Shown: positions 9,428 to 18,507 of the stretch, piece after piece
Position numbering within the stretch: position 1 is the first letter of the stretch
Layout of the letters: every line of letters begins with the position of its first letter
From: Microvirga zambiensis WSM3693
GTDB lineage: Bacteria; Pseudomonadota; Alphaproteobacteria; Rhizobiales; Beijerinckiaceae
NCBI RefSeq assembly: GCF_016735695.1
Contig: NZ_JAERQD010000011.1
Coordinates: 62,001 to 126,000, forward strand
Direction: 5' to 3'
Length of the DNA stretch: 64,000 bases
The notes under the pieces: model-generated
Database searches by the model: none
What the model saw: the letters and a program-made list of their open reading frames with translations, nothing else
What the model was told of the DNA's origin: nothing
Translations under genes and position numbers: made by a program

Positions 9428-9441
9428 CCTTAGATCTAAGG
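9428..9441. promoter_or_regulatory. 14-bp perfect palindrome upstream of sfnB-like gene
   Basis: CCTTAGATCTAAGG reads identically on both strands. On the minus strand it lies about 20 bp downstream of the TTGACA box at 9467-9462, so it would overlap or follow the -10 region. A repressor site is one reading; it could also be chance. Confidence 0.35.
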
Positions 9442-9461
9442 GTGTAGAGAAATGTATGCTT

Positions 9462-9489
9462 TGTCAAACGAATGTTCTTCTAAAAGAAC
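9462..9489 (-). promoter_or_regulatory. Operator-like inverted repeat plus -35 box (site A)
   Basis: GTTCTTCTAAAAGAAC (9474-9489) has 6-bp arms around CTAA. On the minus strand it is followed after 6 bp by TTGACA (9467-9462), reading toward the sfnB-like operon. The same layout (repeat, 6-7 bp, TTGACA) is seen at 18824-18852 and 26882-26910. The -10 box is not obvious. The spacing suggests an activator bound just upstream of -35. Confidence 0.6.
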
Positions 9490-9752
9490 GATGAAACTGA
9501 GCGCTTTTTTCTTTGGCCTGCACGTCGTATGCGCATCTTTAACTCCGACGGGCGAACCCCAGGGATTGCCAGCGAATGGCTGCGATCAGAGATGCAGCTC
9601 ATGCTGAGAAGCATGGAATCGCCGAGGGATGTTGTGCCTGGTCCAGGACGCCGCCTGCACACGCTCAGTGACAACCGCCTTACGGTACGATCGATGGCGA
9701 TACATCGTCATGGACCGGTGAGTCGAAACCGGTCCACTCGATCAGGACCCTT

Positions 9753-10280
9753 CTAACGCCTCGCTGGGTCGGTACGAGAGAGCGCCCAGCCCGCAATACG
9801 GGCTCCGAAGACAATGAGAAGGCATGTCGCTGACAGAAAGCCAACGGCGTACAGAATCGGACTGGCTCCCTCCGTCAGTTCCGTCCCATGGGCAAAGCCA
9901 TGAGCGAGTGCGAACGCAGCGCAAAGCGCGGCCGCGATGGCCGTCGGCGGCTTGACCCGGAAGGCGATGGCTGCCCAAAGCACAGGAATTGAAATGAGGA
10001 TCCCCGCCTCCGCCATGGGAAGCGCCAGCCCAGTCATCGCAGCCAAGGCGCCTGCAAGCATCGCGACCAGGAAGGAGATGGGGAGCAGGGCAAGCGCACT
10101 TTGCCCAAGCAGACGGGCCCACAGTCCCACCGCGACCATCGCCAGTAAGTGATCGGCGCCGGTGAAAGGATGCGCCAGACCACCGAAGAAGCTGGCGCTG
10201 CTTCCGATACCGGTATGGGCAAGGGCAGGAGAGGCCGCGAGCGTGGCGACCAGTATCGAAATGAAGCGGAGAGGGTTCAT
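9753..10280 (-). CDS. HupE/UreJ-family membrane protein (metal permease-like)
   Basis: Small integral membrane protein of 175 aa with a signal-like first segment ending ALA. The HupE/UreJ hallmark follows: HTGIGSSASFFGGLAHPFTGADHLLAMVAVGLWA, then helices with LALPMAEAGI and AFALAHGFAHGTEL. HupE proteins carry Ni2+ (or Co2+) through the conserved His/Asp in HPxxGxDH and HGxAHG. No hydrogenase or urease genes are in the window, so its role at the end of a sulfur operon is unclear. A TTG start at 10295 is possible; ATG 10280 fits the signal sequence better. Confidence 0.82.
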   Translation of the reverse strand: MNPLRFISILVATLAASPALAHTGIGSSASFFGGLAHPFTGADHLLAMVAVGLWARLLGQSALALLPISFLVAMLAGALAAMTGLALPMAEAGILISIPVLWAAIAFRVKPPTAIAAALCAAFALAHGFAHGTELTEGASPILYAVGFLSATCLLIVFGARIAGWALSRTDPARR

Positions 10281-10334
10281 GACATGATCCGACAATGATG
10301 CTTTCGGGAATAGCTAGGCTGTAGTGCCCGCCGC

Positions 10335-10844
10335 TCAGGGCTGCTTGTGAATCGGGTCGACCCAGTAGACCTCTTCCGGCGTTTCGACCGGATCGATATC
10401 TGTAATATTGACGACAACAGCTTCATTGTCCGATCGCACGAGAACACACTCGAGCGGCTCGTCGGGACTGGCATTGATCTCTTGATGCGGGACATACGGC
10501 GGCACGTAGATAAAGTCTCCTGGCCCTGCTTCCGCCACATACTCGAGATGATCTCCCCAGCGCATTCGAGCGCGGCCGCGCACCACGAAAATGACGCTCT
10601 CAAGCTCGCCATGATGATGAACGCCTGTCTTGGCGTTGGCTTGGATCGAAACGGTACCGGCCCATATCTTCTGTGCCCCCACCCGTGCGTGATTGATGGC
10701 GGCCTGACGGAACATGCCTGGCGTCTGGGCGGTATTGGAATCGAGCCGGTCGCCTTTGATGACACGGACGCCATCATGCTTCCAGCGCTCCTCGCCATCA
10801 TGTGAATGGGGTAAATCATCGTGATCGTGGTTATGATGTGTCAT
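10335..10844 (-). CDS. Cupin-domain protein
   Basis: Single cupin of 169 aa with a His-rich N-terminus (HHNHDHDDLPHSHDGEE). Metal-binding motif 1 is visible as G(V)HHHGELESVIFVVRGRARMRWGD, and motif 2 as PGDFIYVPPYVPHQEIN. Histidines in HHHxExE and PHQ would bind one divalent metal. The C-terminus ends EEVYWVDPIHKQP. Its place in the sulfur operon, between a FMN reductase and HupE, suggests an enzyme or sensor of small molecules; its substrate is unknown. Confidence 0.82.
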   Translation of the reverse strand: MTHHNHDHDDLPHSHDGEERWKHDGVRVIKGDRLDSNTAQTPGMFRQAAINHARVGAQKIWAGTVSIQANAKTGVHHHGELESVIFVVRGRARMRWGDHLEYVAEAGPGDFIYVPPYVPHQEINASPDEPLECVLVRSDNEAVVVNITDIDPVETPEEVYWVDPIHKQP

Positions 10845-10872
10845 GATTATTCTCTTTGCTATCTTTGATGAC

Positions 10873-11478
10873 CTACCCTAGTGCCACTCGTCGAGCGTGG
10901 TGCGCCAGTTGAACCGGTTCCCGATCAACGCTGACGGGTCCTGATTGACCGTCAACCAGCCTGACAAGCTGTGTCGCAGCCTCATTCACACGCGACAGGA
11001 CCTTACTGTCGACGAGCCTTCCGTCCTTAAAGTCAGCATCGCTCGCATAGACGGCAGTGGGCACAGTCAGGGCTGAGAAAAACCCGAAGAGTGGCCGGAG
11101 AACATGTTCAACCACGAGGGCATGCCGCGGGCCGCCCCCAGTTGCGGTGATCAGGACCGGCTTTCCGACCAAGGCCAACGGATCAACGAGATCGAAGACA
11201 TGCTTGAAAAGTCCCGTATAGGCGCCCTTGTAGACGGGTGATCCGATAATCAGCGCGTCGGCTCGTTCGATCGCGTCGACAACCTGTCTGGCTGGGAGAG
11301 ACAACTCCTGACGGCTCATGGCGGATGCAAGACCCGGGGCGGCGTCAACCACGTCAAAGAGATCGAACCGATGCGGACGGTCAGCCACAACTGCAGAGCC
11401 AACCGCTTCGACAAGAGACCTTGTCTTGGAGGGACGGTGCAGGTTTCCCGAAAAACCAGCGATCTGAAGCACGCTCAT
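10873..11478 (-). CDS. NADPH-dependent FMN reductase (MsuE/SsuE-like)
   Basis: Flavodoxin-fold reductase of 201 aa from the chosen ATG. It would supply FMNH2 to the LLM monooxygenases nearby. Motifs: N-terminal phosphate loop GFSGNLHRPSKTRSLVEAV, IGSPVYKGAYTGLFKHVFDLVDP, and ATGGGPRHALVVEHVLRPLFGFF. These last two blocks are characteristic of MsuE/SsuE two-component sulfonate systems. The frame is open 22 codons upstream, but ATG 11478 follows AAAAGGAA at correct spacing. It is 29 bp upstream of the cupin gene on the same strand. Confidence 0.88.
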   Translation of the reverse strand: MSVLQIAGFSGNLHRPSKTRSLVEAVGSAVVADRPHRFDLFDVVDAAPGLASAMSRQELSLPARQVVDAIERADALIIGSPVYKGAYTGLFKHVFDLVDPLALVGKPVLITATGGGPRHALVVEHVLRPLFGFFSALTVPTAVYASDADFKDGRLVDSKVLSRVNEAATQLVRLVDGQSGPVSVDREPVQLAHHARRVALG

Positions 11479-11575
11479 AGCATTCCTTTTCTGCCGATAA
11501 CATTCCGCTGAACTAAGACGGCATTGCATCAATGGATCGAACACCTCTTGAAGCTCGGCTCTGACGCCCGGCTCC

Positions 11576-12271
11576 TTAGCTCTGTGTCACAAGGTTCCTT
11601 TGTGCAGCCAAGCCTGCAACAACATCGACAATGGCTTCAGCCTCAGTTCGCACGAGCCAATCCGGGCTTACCTCTGCAAAGCGCACGGTCCGCTCCTCGT
11701 CGATCACGATCACAGCAGGCATGGGCAGCTCCCATGTACCGGTCCCGGTGACGTCACCGATAGGCCTGCCTTTCGCGAGTGCGGCCTTTTGAGAGGCTTC
11801 GTCGTAGGTGTAGAGAACGTTGAAGCGCCGCGCGAGGCCCGCATCTCTGTCCGATGCAACATCGAAACTCAATCCGTGTGCCCGTTTGATTTCTACGAGA
11901 CGCTCAGGGACCTGAGGGCTGACAGCAACGAGACGAACGCCAAGGTCGGCGAGGGGGCGGGCAAGGCGCTGCTCGTAGTAGGGCAGGGCAATGTTGCACG
12001 CCGGGCAACCTGCAAAGCGGAAGAAGATAAGAACAACCGGACCCGAGGCAACGAGTTCGTCGAGCGAGAGCCTGCCGCCTTCCACATCAAGCAGTTCGAA
12101 TGGTTCGACAGAGTCGCCAGGTTTGACGATGTTCGCTCGGTTGATTGTCTTGGCGAGCAGACTGCGTTGATTGACATTGATGGCAAGATCCTCAGGCGCC
12201 CACGTTGCAACCCGCTCAGCATGAAGGGCTGCGAGACGTCCATTCAGGGTATCGGCATTGGAAGGCGACAT
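11576..12271 (-). CDS. Peroxiredoxin-like (AhpC/TSA) protein
   Basis: Thioredoxin-fold protein of 231 aa. The catalytic region reads VVLIFFRFAGCPACNIALPYYEQRL; the peroxidatic position is in GCPAC, a CxxC rather than the single Cys of typical peroxiredoxins. This matches the peroxiredoxin-like/redoxin group (two Cys in thioredoxin spacing). About 85 residues precede the fold. It could remove peroxide leaked by FMNH2-dependent oxygenases or act in thiol exchange; that is inference from context. The frame opens at GTG 12283, but ATG 12271 is preceded by GGAG at 6 nt. Confidence 0.8.
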   Translation of the reverse strand: MSPSNADTLNGRLAALHAERVATWAPEDLAINVNQRSLLAKTINRANIVKPGDSVEPFELLDVEGGRLSLDELVASGPVVLIFFRFAGCPACNIALPYYEQRLARPLADLGVRLVAVSPQVPERLVEIKRAHGLSFDVASDRDAGLARRFNVLYTYDEASQKAALAKGRPIGDVTGTGTWELPMPAVIVIDEERTVRFAEVSPDWLVRTEAEAIVDVVAGLAAQRNLVTQS

Positions 12272-12323
12272 ATGAATCTCCACGGCACAATGAAGTGTTT
12301 GCAGGCATTGAAGGGCCAGAGTT

Positions 12324-12737
12324 TTAAGGCGACGAGGACCGCTCGCTGCCGGCTTTCGGGGGTTGGCCTCCCTGAGCCGCTTCCTGGCCCACGGCTATAG
12401 TCCTGGCGCGCTGGAATACGCTTTCCATCCGCCAGTGCTCGTTGGTGTAACGAGGATCGTCGGCCCATTCATGCCAGCCATGATGACGGCGGAATTCGCC
12501 GAGATGGCCTGAAGCGGCGATTGACGCCTCGTCAATGGGGGTTGGCCCCTCACAATCGGGAGCAACGTAGATCGCATCCGGTTGGCAATAAAGTTCGCAC
12601 ATGAAGCACGTCTGGCAGTCGTCCTGTCGAGCAATGCGTGGTGGCGCGCCCGGCACCGCCTCAAGAACGTTGGTCGGGCAGACGGTAACGCACGTATTGC
12701 AGCTTGTGCATCGATCCGCGACGATGAGTTCAATCAT
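12324..12737 (-). CDS. Ferredoxin-like protein with two 4Fe-4S motifs (AprB-like)
   Basis: Protein of 137 aa. The first half holds two cluster motifs, CTSCNTCVTVCP and CQTCFMCELYCQ (each CxxCxxCxxxC), as in AprB and bacterial dicluster ferredoxins. The C-terminal 70 residues carry GEFRRHHGWHEWADDPRYTNEHWRM, which is not part of a usual ferredoxin. The start overlaps the stop of the upstream flavoprotein gene by 4 bp (ATGA), so the two are translationally coupled and probably form a complex. The electron donor and acceptor are unknown. Confidence 0.85.
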   Translation of the reverse strand: MIELIVADRCTSCNTCVTVCPTNVLEAVPGAPPRIARQDDCQTCFMCELYCQPDAIYVAPDCEGPTPIDEASIAASGHLGEFRRHHGWHEWADDPRYTNEHWRMESVFQRARTIAVGQEAAQGGQPPKAGSERSSSP

Positions 12738-14323
12738 GACGCGAGCTCCAGTGCTTGCCCTTGGTCGGCTCTGGTCCAGACAGTGTCCAGTCCGCCGACA
12801 AGGATGCGGTGATCGAATGCCGCATCGGTCGTTGGCCTGTCCTCCCGCTGATGCATGCCGCGGCTCTCGTCGCGTGCCAATGCCGCAGCCGCACACCACC
12901 GAGCCGTGGCGAGCATTGCAGCCACTTCCCGGGACCGAAGCCGACGCTCCCCGACGCCCAGCGCGTGGGCCGAGACATCGCGCCAAACGGACTCCAGGGC
13001 GCCAACGGACTGCTTCAGCCGCGGACCATCTCGAAAGATATTCTTGTCGTACGACAGCATTTCGCGCTGGATGAGGGTAACGCACTCCCGCACTGCCACA
13101 GTGCCCGCCGAAGCAGTGGGCTCGAGGCCGGCCTGGCCCAACCCCCGCCCGACGGATGCCCGTCCGTTAGCCCGGGCAAACCGTGCCGCACCGGCGCCAG
13201 CCCAATGTCCGGACGAAACTGCCCACGCCGAATTGATGTTTCCGCCGCCGGATATGGCTCCGGCAACCAGTTCACGAGTCGCCGCATCGCCGGCCGCATA
13301 GAGCCCGGGCACCGAAGTCTGGCAGTCTTCCGTGGTCACTCTGAGACCGCCAATCCCCCTGATTGTCCCCTCGCCATGCAGGGTAATCTCGAACCGATCG
13401 CGGTAAGGGTCGATACCCCACCTTCTGAACGGCAGGAGGAAGTTGGGGGAGATGGTCGGCACCTGCGCCCGAATATCCTCCGGCGTGCGATGCAGGTCGC
13501 AGAAAACGCGTCCCCGCAACAGGGCACGGGCGAGTGGCCGTGTCGTGTCGGGCCCCGGCGGCATCGGAATGACCGCACCGCTCTCATCGTAGTAGGTCGC
13601 AAACGCGTAGGACATCGACCGGGTCATGGTCGATCGCACTGGGGCGACCGTATAGTAGGTCGTGAATTCCATACCCGAGAGTTCCGCCCCTGCTTCAGCA
13701 GCCATGAGGTAGCCATCACCGGTGTTCGTGTGCGAGCCCAGCAGGCGTGACAGGAACGATGTGCCTCCGGTTGCAAGGACGACCGCTCCAGCGTGCACCT
13801 GCCAATCCTCACCGGTCTGACGCCGAATGCCCCGGGCTCCGGCCACGGACCCATCAGGCCGCTGAAGCAGTTCCAACGCCGGGCTGTGGTCGAGGATAGT
13901 GACGCCCAGGCTGTCGACAAGGCTGCGGAGCGCGCGCATGTATTCAGGACCGCGGAGTGCGCGGTACTGAACGACACCGTCCGGGTCCCGCGAGAAGGTG
14001 TAGAAGCCCGCGAGGCCCGGGAGGGCCTCCCAGGTCTTATCGAGCGTCCGCGCCATCCAACGCGGGTCATTGAGACTGAGCCCCGTCTTCAGCCTGTTTC
14101 GGATGGCGGTCTCGCGAAGCTCGGCGGGATCGGGAGGAATCCACCAGTGACCTGGCCCCGCGGTTGCAGTAACGCCACTTGTGCCACAGTATCCCTTGTC
14201 GACAAGGATCACCGAGGCTCCAGCACGACGCGCTGCGGAGGCGGCCCAAGTGCCGGCCAGCCCGCCGCCGATCACCAGCACATCAGCCGTCAAAGCAAGC
14301 GTAGGCGGTTTGCCGTATGTCAT
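12734..14323 (-). CDS. FAD-dependent oxidoreductase, AprA/fumarate-reductase-like
   Basis: Flavoprotein of 529 aa. The FAD Rossmann motif is near the N-terminus (DVLVIGGGLAGTWAASAARRAGASVILVDKG), with the GTSGVTATAGPG segment after it. The second FAD segment reads TEDCQTSVPGLYAAGDAATRELVAGAISGGGNINSAWAVSSG, characteristic of the succinate dehydrogenase/fumarate reductase/AprA superfamily. About 130 C-terminal residues form the helical cap. With the coupled ferredoxin it resembles adenylylsulfate reductase AprBA, but it sits in an assimilation-type operon. A role in reducing or dehydrogenating an organosulfur substrate or product is inferred. ATG 14323 chosen; 14347 is also open. Confidence 0.8.
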   Translation of the reverse strand: MTYGKPPTLALTADVLVIGGGLAGTWAASAARRAGASVILVDKGYCGTSGVTATAGPGHWWIPPDPAELRETAIRNRLKTGLSLNDPRWMARTLDKTWEALPGLAGFYTFSRDPDGVVQYRALRGPEYMRALRSLVDSLGVTILDHSPALELLQRPDGSVAGARGIRRQTGEDWQVHAGAVVLATGGTSFLSRLLGSHTNTGDGYLMAAEAGAELSGMEFTTYYTVAPVRSTMTRSMSYAFATYYDESGAVIPMPPGPDTTRPLARALLRGRVFCDLHRTPEDIRAQVPTISPNFLLPFRRWGIDPYRDRFEITLHGEGTIRGIGGLRVTTEDCQTSVPGLYAAGDAATRELVAGAISGGGNINSAWAVSSGHWAGAGAARFARANGRASVGRGLGQAGLEPTASAGTVAVRECVTLIQREMLSYDKNIFRDGPRLKQSVGALESVWRDVSAHALGVGERRLRSREVAAMLATARWCAAAALARDESRGMHQREDRPTTDAAFDHRILVGGLDTVWTRADQGQALELAS

Positions 14324-14386
14324 AACCAAGGATTCCAAACGTCGCATGGGATGACCCGGCTGAGGCTGTCCGCCGGGTTCTTGAGC

Positions 14387-15166
14387 TCAATGGGGCTGAT
14401 GCACGCCAAGCCAGCCGAGCAGATTGGCGCGGATGCGGCCGAATTGGGCAGACGCCACGTTGCGTGGACGCGACATCGCGATTGTCTCCTCGTGGGCCAG
14501 AACACCGTCCTTCATGACGAGAACGCGGTCAGCCAGGAGAACCGCCTCCTCAACATCGTGGGTCACAAGAAGGACAGCGCAGCGGTGTCGCTGCCAGAGT
14601 TCGGCAACGAGTGACTGCGCCTTGATGCGTGTGAGCGCGTCCAACGCCGCAAAGGGCTCGTCGAGCAGCAGCAGGTCCGGCTCACGGACCAGAGCACGGG
14701 CAAGCGAGGCGCGCTGCGCCTCGCCACCTGACAGCACTTTTGGCCAGACGTCGGCGCGATGGCCGATGCCGACCTCCTCAAGCGCCGCGATCGCCTTCGT
14801 TCGATCCTGTCGGCCGGGGAGGCCAAGGACAACATTGTGCCATACCTTCTTCCACGGCATCAGCCGCGGTGCCTGGAACGCTACTGCTCGCCGCGCCGCG
14901 ACATCGACCGTACCGGAAATCTCGCGATCGAGGTTCGCCAGAATACGAAGTAACGTGCTCTTGCCGCAGCCGCTCGCCCCGAGGAGGGCGACGAATTCTC
15001 CCGGTGCAATATCGAGGTCGAGGTCTTTGAGAACCTCGCGCTCGCCAAATCGACGCGTGAGACCCCGGACCCGGACGGCTTGCGCTCCTCGCAACTGCCG
15101 TTGCTGGACCTGGTGCTCGCCGGTCTGCTCGGGCGTGATCAAGTTCCGCTGAACGCCGGTCGCCAT
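14387..15166 (-). CDS. ABC transporter ATP-binding protein, SsuB type (second system)
   Basis: ATPase of 259 aa with Walker A GASGCGKST, Q-loop region FQAPRLMPW, signature LSGGEAQR, Walker B DLLLLDEP and switch VTHDVEEAV. The first 28 residues are a Gln/Arg-rich extension. MPWKKVWHNVVLGL is typical of SsuB. The start overlaps the permease gene by 28 bp. Partner of the permease at 15139 and the binding protein at 16062. Confidence 0.9.
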   Translation of the reverse strand: MATGVQRNLITPEQTGEHQVQQRQLRGAQAVRVRGLTRRFGEREVLKDLDLDIAPGEFVALLGASGCGKSTLLRILANLDREISGTVDVAARRAVAFQAPRLMPWKKVWHNVVLGLPGRQDRTKAIAALEEVGIGHRADVWPKVLSGGEAQRASLARALVREPDLLLLDEPFAALDALTRIKAQSLVAELWQRHRCAVLLVTHDVEEAVLLADRVLVMKDGVLAHEETIAMSRPRNVASAQFGRIRANLLGWLGVHQPH

Positions 15167-16035
15167 GAGAGAAGAACCTTTTCAAGTGTCCTGACTGTAA
15201 AATCGACAGCGAGCCCGAGAAGCGCATAGACGACGAGGCACACGACGATGACGTCGGTCTGGAAGAATTCGCGCGCGTTGGCCATGAGATAGCCGATGCC
15301 GGCTGTCGCGTTGATCTGCTCGCCAAAAACCAGGGCCAGCCATGCGATACCCAGGGAATATCGCAGGCCGACGAGGGCGTTGGGCAATGCCCCGGGAAGG
15401 ATCACATGCCAGATCAGGGCGGCTCGCGACAATCCGAGTGTGCGTCCCGCCTCGATCAGCGTGGAATCGACGTTCCGGATGCCGGCGTAGACATTGAGAT
15501 AGAGTGGAAAGGCGGTGCCAAGGGCAATCAAAGCAATCTTGGGCGCCTCGCCGATTCCGAACCAGATGATCAGCAAAGGGATCAGTGCGACGTTCGGCAC
15601 GGTTCGCAGCATCTGCACCGTCGCATCGATCAGATCCTCGCCGAGCCGAAACAGGCCGGCGCAAAGGGCCAGCGTCACGCCGACTGAGCCGCCAATCGCA
15701 AGGCCGACGAGGGCCCGCATGAGCGAAACCCACATGGCCTGCTGCAACTCACCGGTGGCAATGAGGTTGGCCGCGCTGGAGAAGACTGTGGCTGGTCCGG
15801 CCAGGACCTCCTTGGGAAGAAGGCCGGTGACCGATGCCAGATGCCACGCGAGAACAACCAGAACCGGGCCGGAAGCGCGCCGCAGCCATCGCGGCACGCC
15901 CTTCGTGGAGACCGAAACCGGCTTGATGCGCTCTCGCAGGATACCCTGACGTCGGGCACCCGTTCCAATCGCTCCTGTGTTCGACGCCGCGACCTGGCCA
16001 AATGCGGTATTTATGACGGCTATGTCATCGGTCAT
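15139..16035 (-). CDS. ABC transporter permease, SsuC type (second system)
   Basis: Membrane subunit of 298 aa with about six helices. The EAA-type cytoplasmic loop VDSTLIEAGRTLGLSRAALIWHVILPGALPNALVGLRYSLG identifies the nitrate/sulfonate/taurine permease family. The frame is open to 16137, but that would overlap the binding-protein gene by 76 bp. ATG 16035 follows GGGAGG and starts 27 bp after the upstream stop. The N-terminal 45 residues before the first helix are longer than usual. Confidence 0.88.
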   Translation of the reverse strand: MTDDIAVINTAFGQVAASNTGAIGTGARRQGILRERIKPVSVSTKGVPRWLRRASGPVLVVLAWHLASVTGLLPKEVLAGPATVFSSAANLIATGELQQAMWVSLMRALVGLAIGGSVGVTLALCAGLFRLGEDLIDATVQMLRTVPNVALIPLLIIWFGIGEAPKIALIALGTAFPLYLNVYAGIRNVDSTLIEAGRTLGLSRAALIWHVILPGALPNALVGLRYSLGIAWLALVFGEQINATAGIGYLMANAREFFQTDVIVVCLVVYALLGLAVDFTVRTLEKVLLSWRPAFSGT

Positions 16036-16061
16036 TTGAACGCTGCCTCCCGGTCCGTGGG

Positions 16062-17039
16062 TCAATCGGTCGGAAGACCACGATAGACGTATTCGCTCAG
16101 GTTCAACGACCCCGTCAGAACGCCGGCCTCCTTCCAAGTCTCAAAGACGTTCTGAAGGGATGCAGCTAGCGCGTCGTCGACAGGTGTGCGCTGGTAGGCC
16201 GCCTCGGACGGATAGAGGCTCTCGACAGTATCCTTGTCCTGCTTGGTGAACTTGGCATAAAAGTCGATATAAGCATTCTTGTTCTCACGAGACCATTGAT
16301 AGCCTCGCTCGACGCGATCAGCGAAATCCGCAATTGCCGCGACCTTGCGCGGATCGGCAAGGGCGCTATCGGTTGCGCTAAGGATACCATTCCCAGTATT
16401 GATGCCCACGCCATCGATCAATTCTGTCGCCTTCAGCGATCCGACGGTTCTGGCGAGGTAGACGCCCCACGTTCCCCAGGCGTCGATGCTTCCGGCCTGA
16501 AAGGCGGCGCTCGCGTCCGTCGGCGTTAAAAACGCAAGCTTCACGTCGGATGGCGTAAGGCCAGCCTTTTTGAGAACCCCAAGCACGAGGTAATGCGCGA
16601 CGCTTCCGCGCGTCGTGGGAGAGATGGTCTTTCCCTTCAGATCGCCAATTGACTTGATCGAGCTTCCAGCCGGTACGATCAGTGAGGATCCAAGGCCGCC
16701 GTTCGAAAAGTTGGCGACCACCTTGATCTTCGATCCCCCGGCAATCGCACTCACCGTCGGCGAGTCGGCCGCCGAACCGATATCGGCCGCGTCAGCCTTC
16801 AGAGCCTCATGGAGATTGACCGCGGCTGGATACACTGACCATTGGATCTGGTAAGGGACGTCCTTGAGAAGGCCGGCAGCCTCGAGTTTGGCCCGCGTCG
16901 CACCAGTTTGGTCACCGACACGCAAGACCACCTTGCTGAGATCCTCAGTGGCTGAGGCCCTCGTGGCAGCGCCGAACATCGATGCCGCAACGAGACCTCC
17001 GACGGCCAGTCCAAAGGCACGGCGAGAGAATGTTGTCAT
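16062..17039 (-). CDS. ABC transporter substrate-binding protein, SsuA type (second system)
   Basis: Binding protein of 325 aa with a Tat-type leader (SRRAFGLAVGG...ATRASA). The mature part shows VVLRVGDQTGATRAKLEAAGLLKDVPYQIQWSVYPAAVNLHEALKADAADIGSAADSPT, which matches aliphatic sulfonate-binding SsuA proteins. Also seen are LKGKTISPTTRGSVAHYLVLGVLKKAGL and AGSIDAWGTWGVY. ATG 17039 has a near-perfect AAGGAGG 8 nt upstream. The gene starts 41 bp after the LLM oxygenase. Its ligand probably differs from that of the system at 4057-6933. Confidence 0.88.
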   Translation of the reverse strand: MTTFSRRAFGLAVGGLVAASMFGAATRASATEDLSKVVLRVGDQTGATRAKLEAAGLLKDVPYQIQWSVYPAAVNLHEALKADAADIGSAADSPTVSAIAGGSKIKVVANFSNGGLGSSLIVPAGSSIKSIGDLKGKTISPTTRGSVAHYLVLGVLKKAGLTPSDVKLAFLTPTDASAAFQAGSIDAWGTWGVYLARTVGSLKATELIDGVGINTGNGILSATDSALADPRKVAAIADFADRVERGYQWSRENKNAYIDFYAKFTKQDKDTVESLYPSEAAYQRTPVDDALAASLQNVFETWKEAGVLTGSLNLSEYVYRGLPTD

Positions 17040-17080
17040 GAAAATGGCCTCCTTAGCCAGTTGGCTGGAACGGGAATGCG

Positions 17081-18418
17081 TCACTCGGCTGCGACGCGCG
17101 CGGGCACGGCAGCGTATCGGTTGGCTGGCACTGGAATGCCCAAGTTGCCGCGGAATGTTTCGGCGTCATACTCGGTTCGGTAGAGGCCGCGCTTTTGCAA
17201 GATTGGCACCACCGTATCGGCGAAAACCTCCAGCTCCTTCGGCAGCGATACGTTGAAGACAAAGCCATCCGCAGCTTGGTTCGTGAACCAGTTCTCAAAT
17301 GCGTCGGCAACCTTCTCCGGGGTACCGATAAAGTCAGTTCTGGGCGTCGCGAACCGTCGGGCGACCTGACGGAGGGTGAGGTTTTCCTGCCGCGCGAGTG
17401 CCACAATGCGGCTGGACTGGCTTTGATTGCTGTTTGCGCCATGCGCTGCGATGTCTGGGAACGCGCCTTCGAGATCATGCTGAGAGAAGTCGTAGTCATT
17501 GAAGGGTCGTCCCAGCAGGGACAGAGCGTTTTCAATCGATGTAAGGTCCGTAAACTCCTGGAACTTGCGTTCAGCCTCGTCCTCAGTCGAGCCGATCACC
17601 GGCCTTATGCCCGGAAGGACGAAGAGCTGGTCCGGATCGCGCCCGAATCCGGATGCGCGGCGCTTGACGTCGCGATAATAGGCTTGCGCTTCCGCGAACG
17701 TTTCCTGCCCGGCAAAGATCGCATCGGCGCGGCTTGCGGCGAAGTTCTTGCCATCCTCCGATGCTCCGGCCTGAAAGATGACTGGCTGACCTTGGCGCGA
17801 GCGGGCGATGTTCAGGGGACCCTTGACCTGGAAGAACTCGCCCTTGTGGTTGAGCTCATGGAGTTTTGCCGGATCGAGAAACACACCACTGGCCTTGTCA
17901 TGGACCAAGGCATCGTCTTCCCACGAGTCCCACAGGCCCTGCACGACGTCGAGATATTCGGCAGCGAGACGATAGCGAGTGTCATGTGTCAGATGCGAGG
18001 CTTTGCTGAAATTGGATGCGCTGCCCTCAAGCCAGGACGTCACAACATTCCAGCCCGCTCTGCCACCGCTGATATGATCAAGCGATGCGAACTGCCGGGC
18101 GATATTGTAGGGCTCGCTGTAGCTGACGGTCACCGTCGCGACGAGGCCGATGTGATTCGTGGCGCCGGCCAGCGCCGACAGGATCGTCAGCGGCTCAAAC
18201 CGGTTCAGGTAATGTGGGCTTGATTTTGCCGTGATGAATACGCTGTCGGCCACGAACAGAAAGTCGAACTTCGCCTTCTCGGCGATCGTAGCTTGCTTCT
18301 TATAGTAAGCGAAATTGGTGCTCGCGTTCGGCTGCGCGTCCGGATGTCTCCAGTCACCCCATCCCATGCCGACACCATGCAGCATGAAGCCCAACTTGAG
18401 TTGACGATCGGCCGGCAT
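17081..18418 (-). CDS. LLM-class flavin-dependent monooxygenase, NtaA/SnaA/DszA/SoxA family
   Basis: FMNH2-dependent oxygenase of 445 aa. Relatives include DszA (dibenzothiophene sulfone), NtaA (nitrilotriacetate) and SnaA. Family segments: [101 protein letters not shown] (here [19 protein letters not shown]) and the C-terminal [16 protein letters not shown]. First gene of the ten-gene minus-strand cluster. Its exact substrate cannot be told; an organosulfur compound is likely from the neighbours. A palindromic operator-like site lies 73-89 bp upstream. Confidence 0.88.
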   Translation of the reverse strand: MPADRQLKLGFMLHGVGMGWGDWRHPDAQPNASTNFAYYKKQATIAEKAKFDFLFVADSVFITAKSSPHYLNRFEPLTILSALAGATNHIGLVATVTVSYSEPYNIARQFASLDHISGGRAGWNVVTSWLEGSASNFSKASHLTHDTRYRLAAEYLDVVQGLWDSWEDDALVHDKASGVFLDPAKLHELNHKGEFFQVKGPLNIARSRQGQPVIFQAGASEDGKNFAASRADAIFAGQETFAEAQAYYRDVKRRASGFGRDPDQLFVLPGIRPVIGSTEDEAERKFQEFTDLTSIENALSLLGRPFNDYDFSQHDLEGAFPDIAAHGANSNQSQSSRIVALARQENLTLRQVARRFATPRTDFIGTPEKVADAFENWFTNQAADGFVFNVSLPKELEVFADTVVPILQKRGLYRTEYDAETFRGNLGIPVPANRYAAVPARVAAE

Positions 18419-18482
18419 GAATGCGCTCCTGGCGAGGAATGAGTCGTCTGGTGCAGGGCGTTGGTTCCGACCTGCGGGGATA

Positions 18483-18507
18483 GAACGATCGTTCGCTAAA
18501 ACGAACC
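18483..18507 (-). promoter_or_regulatory. Operator-like inverted repeats (site B)
   Basis: Two overlapping palindromes: GAACGATCGTTC (18483-18494, perfect) and GTTCGCTAAAACGAAC (18491-18506, arms GTTCG/CGAAC). The 17 bases GTTCGCTAAAACGAACC recur exactly, in inverted orientation, at 22998-23014. The site lies 65-89 bp upstream of the first gene of the ten-gene sulfur operon. No TTGACA follows at the spacing seen for the related sites. Confidence 0.6.
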
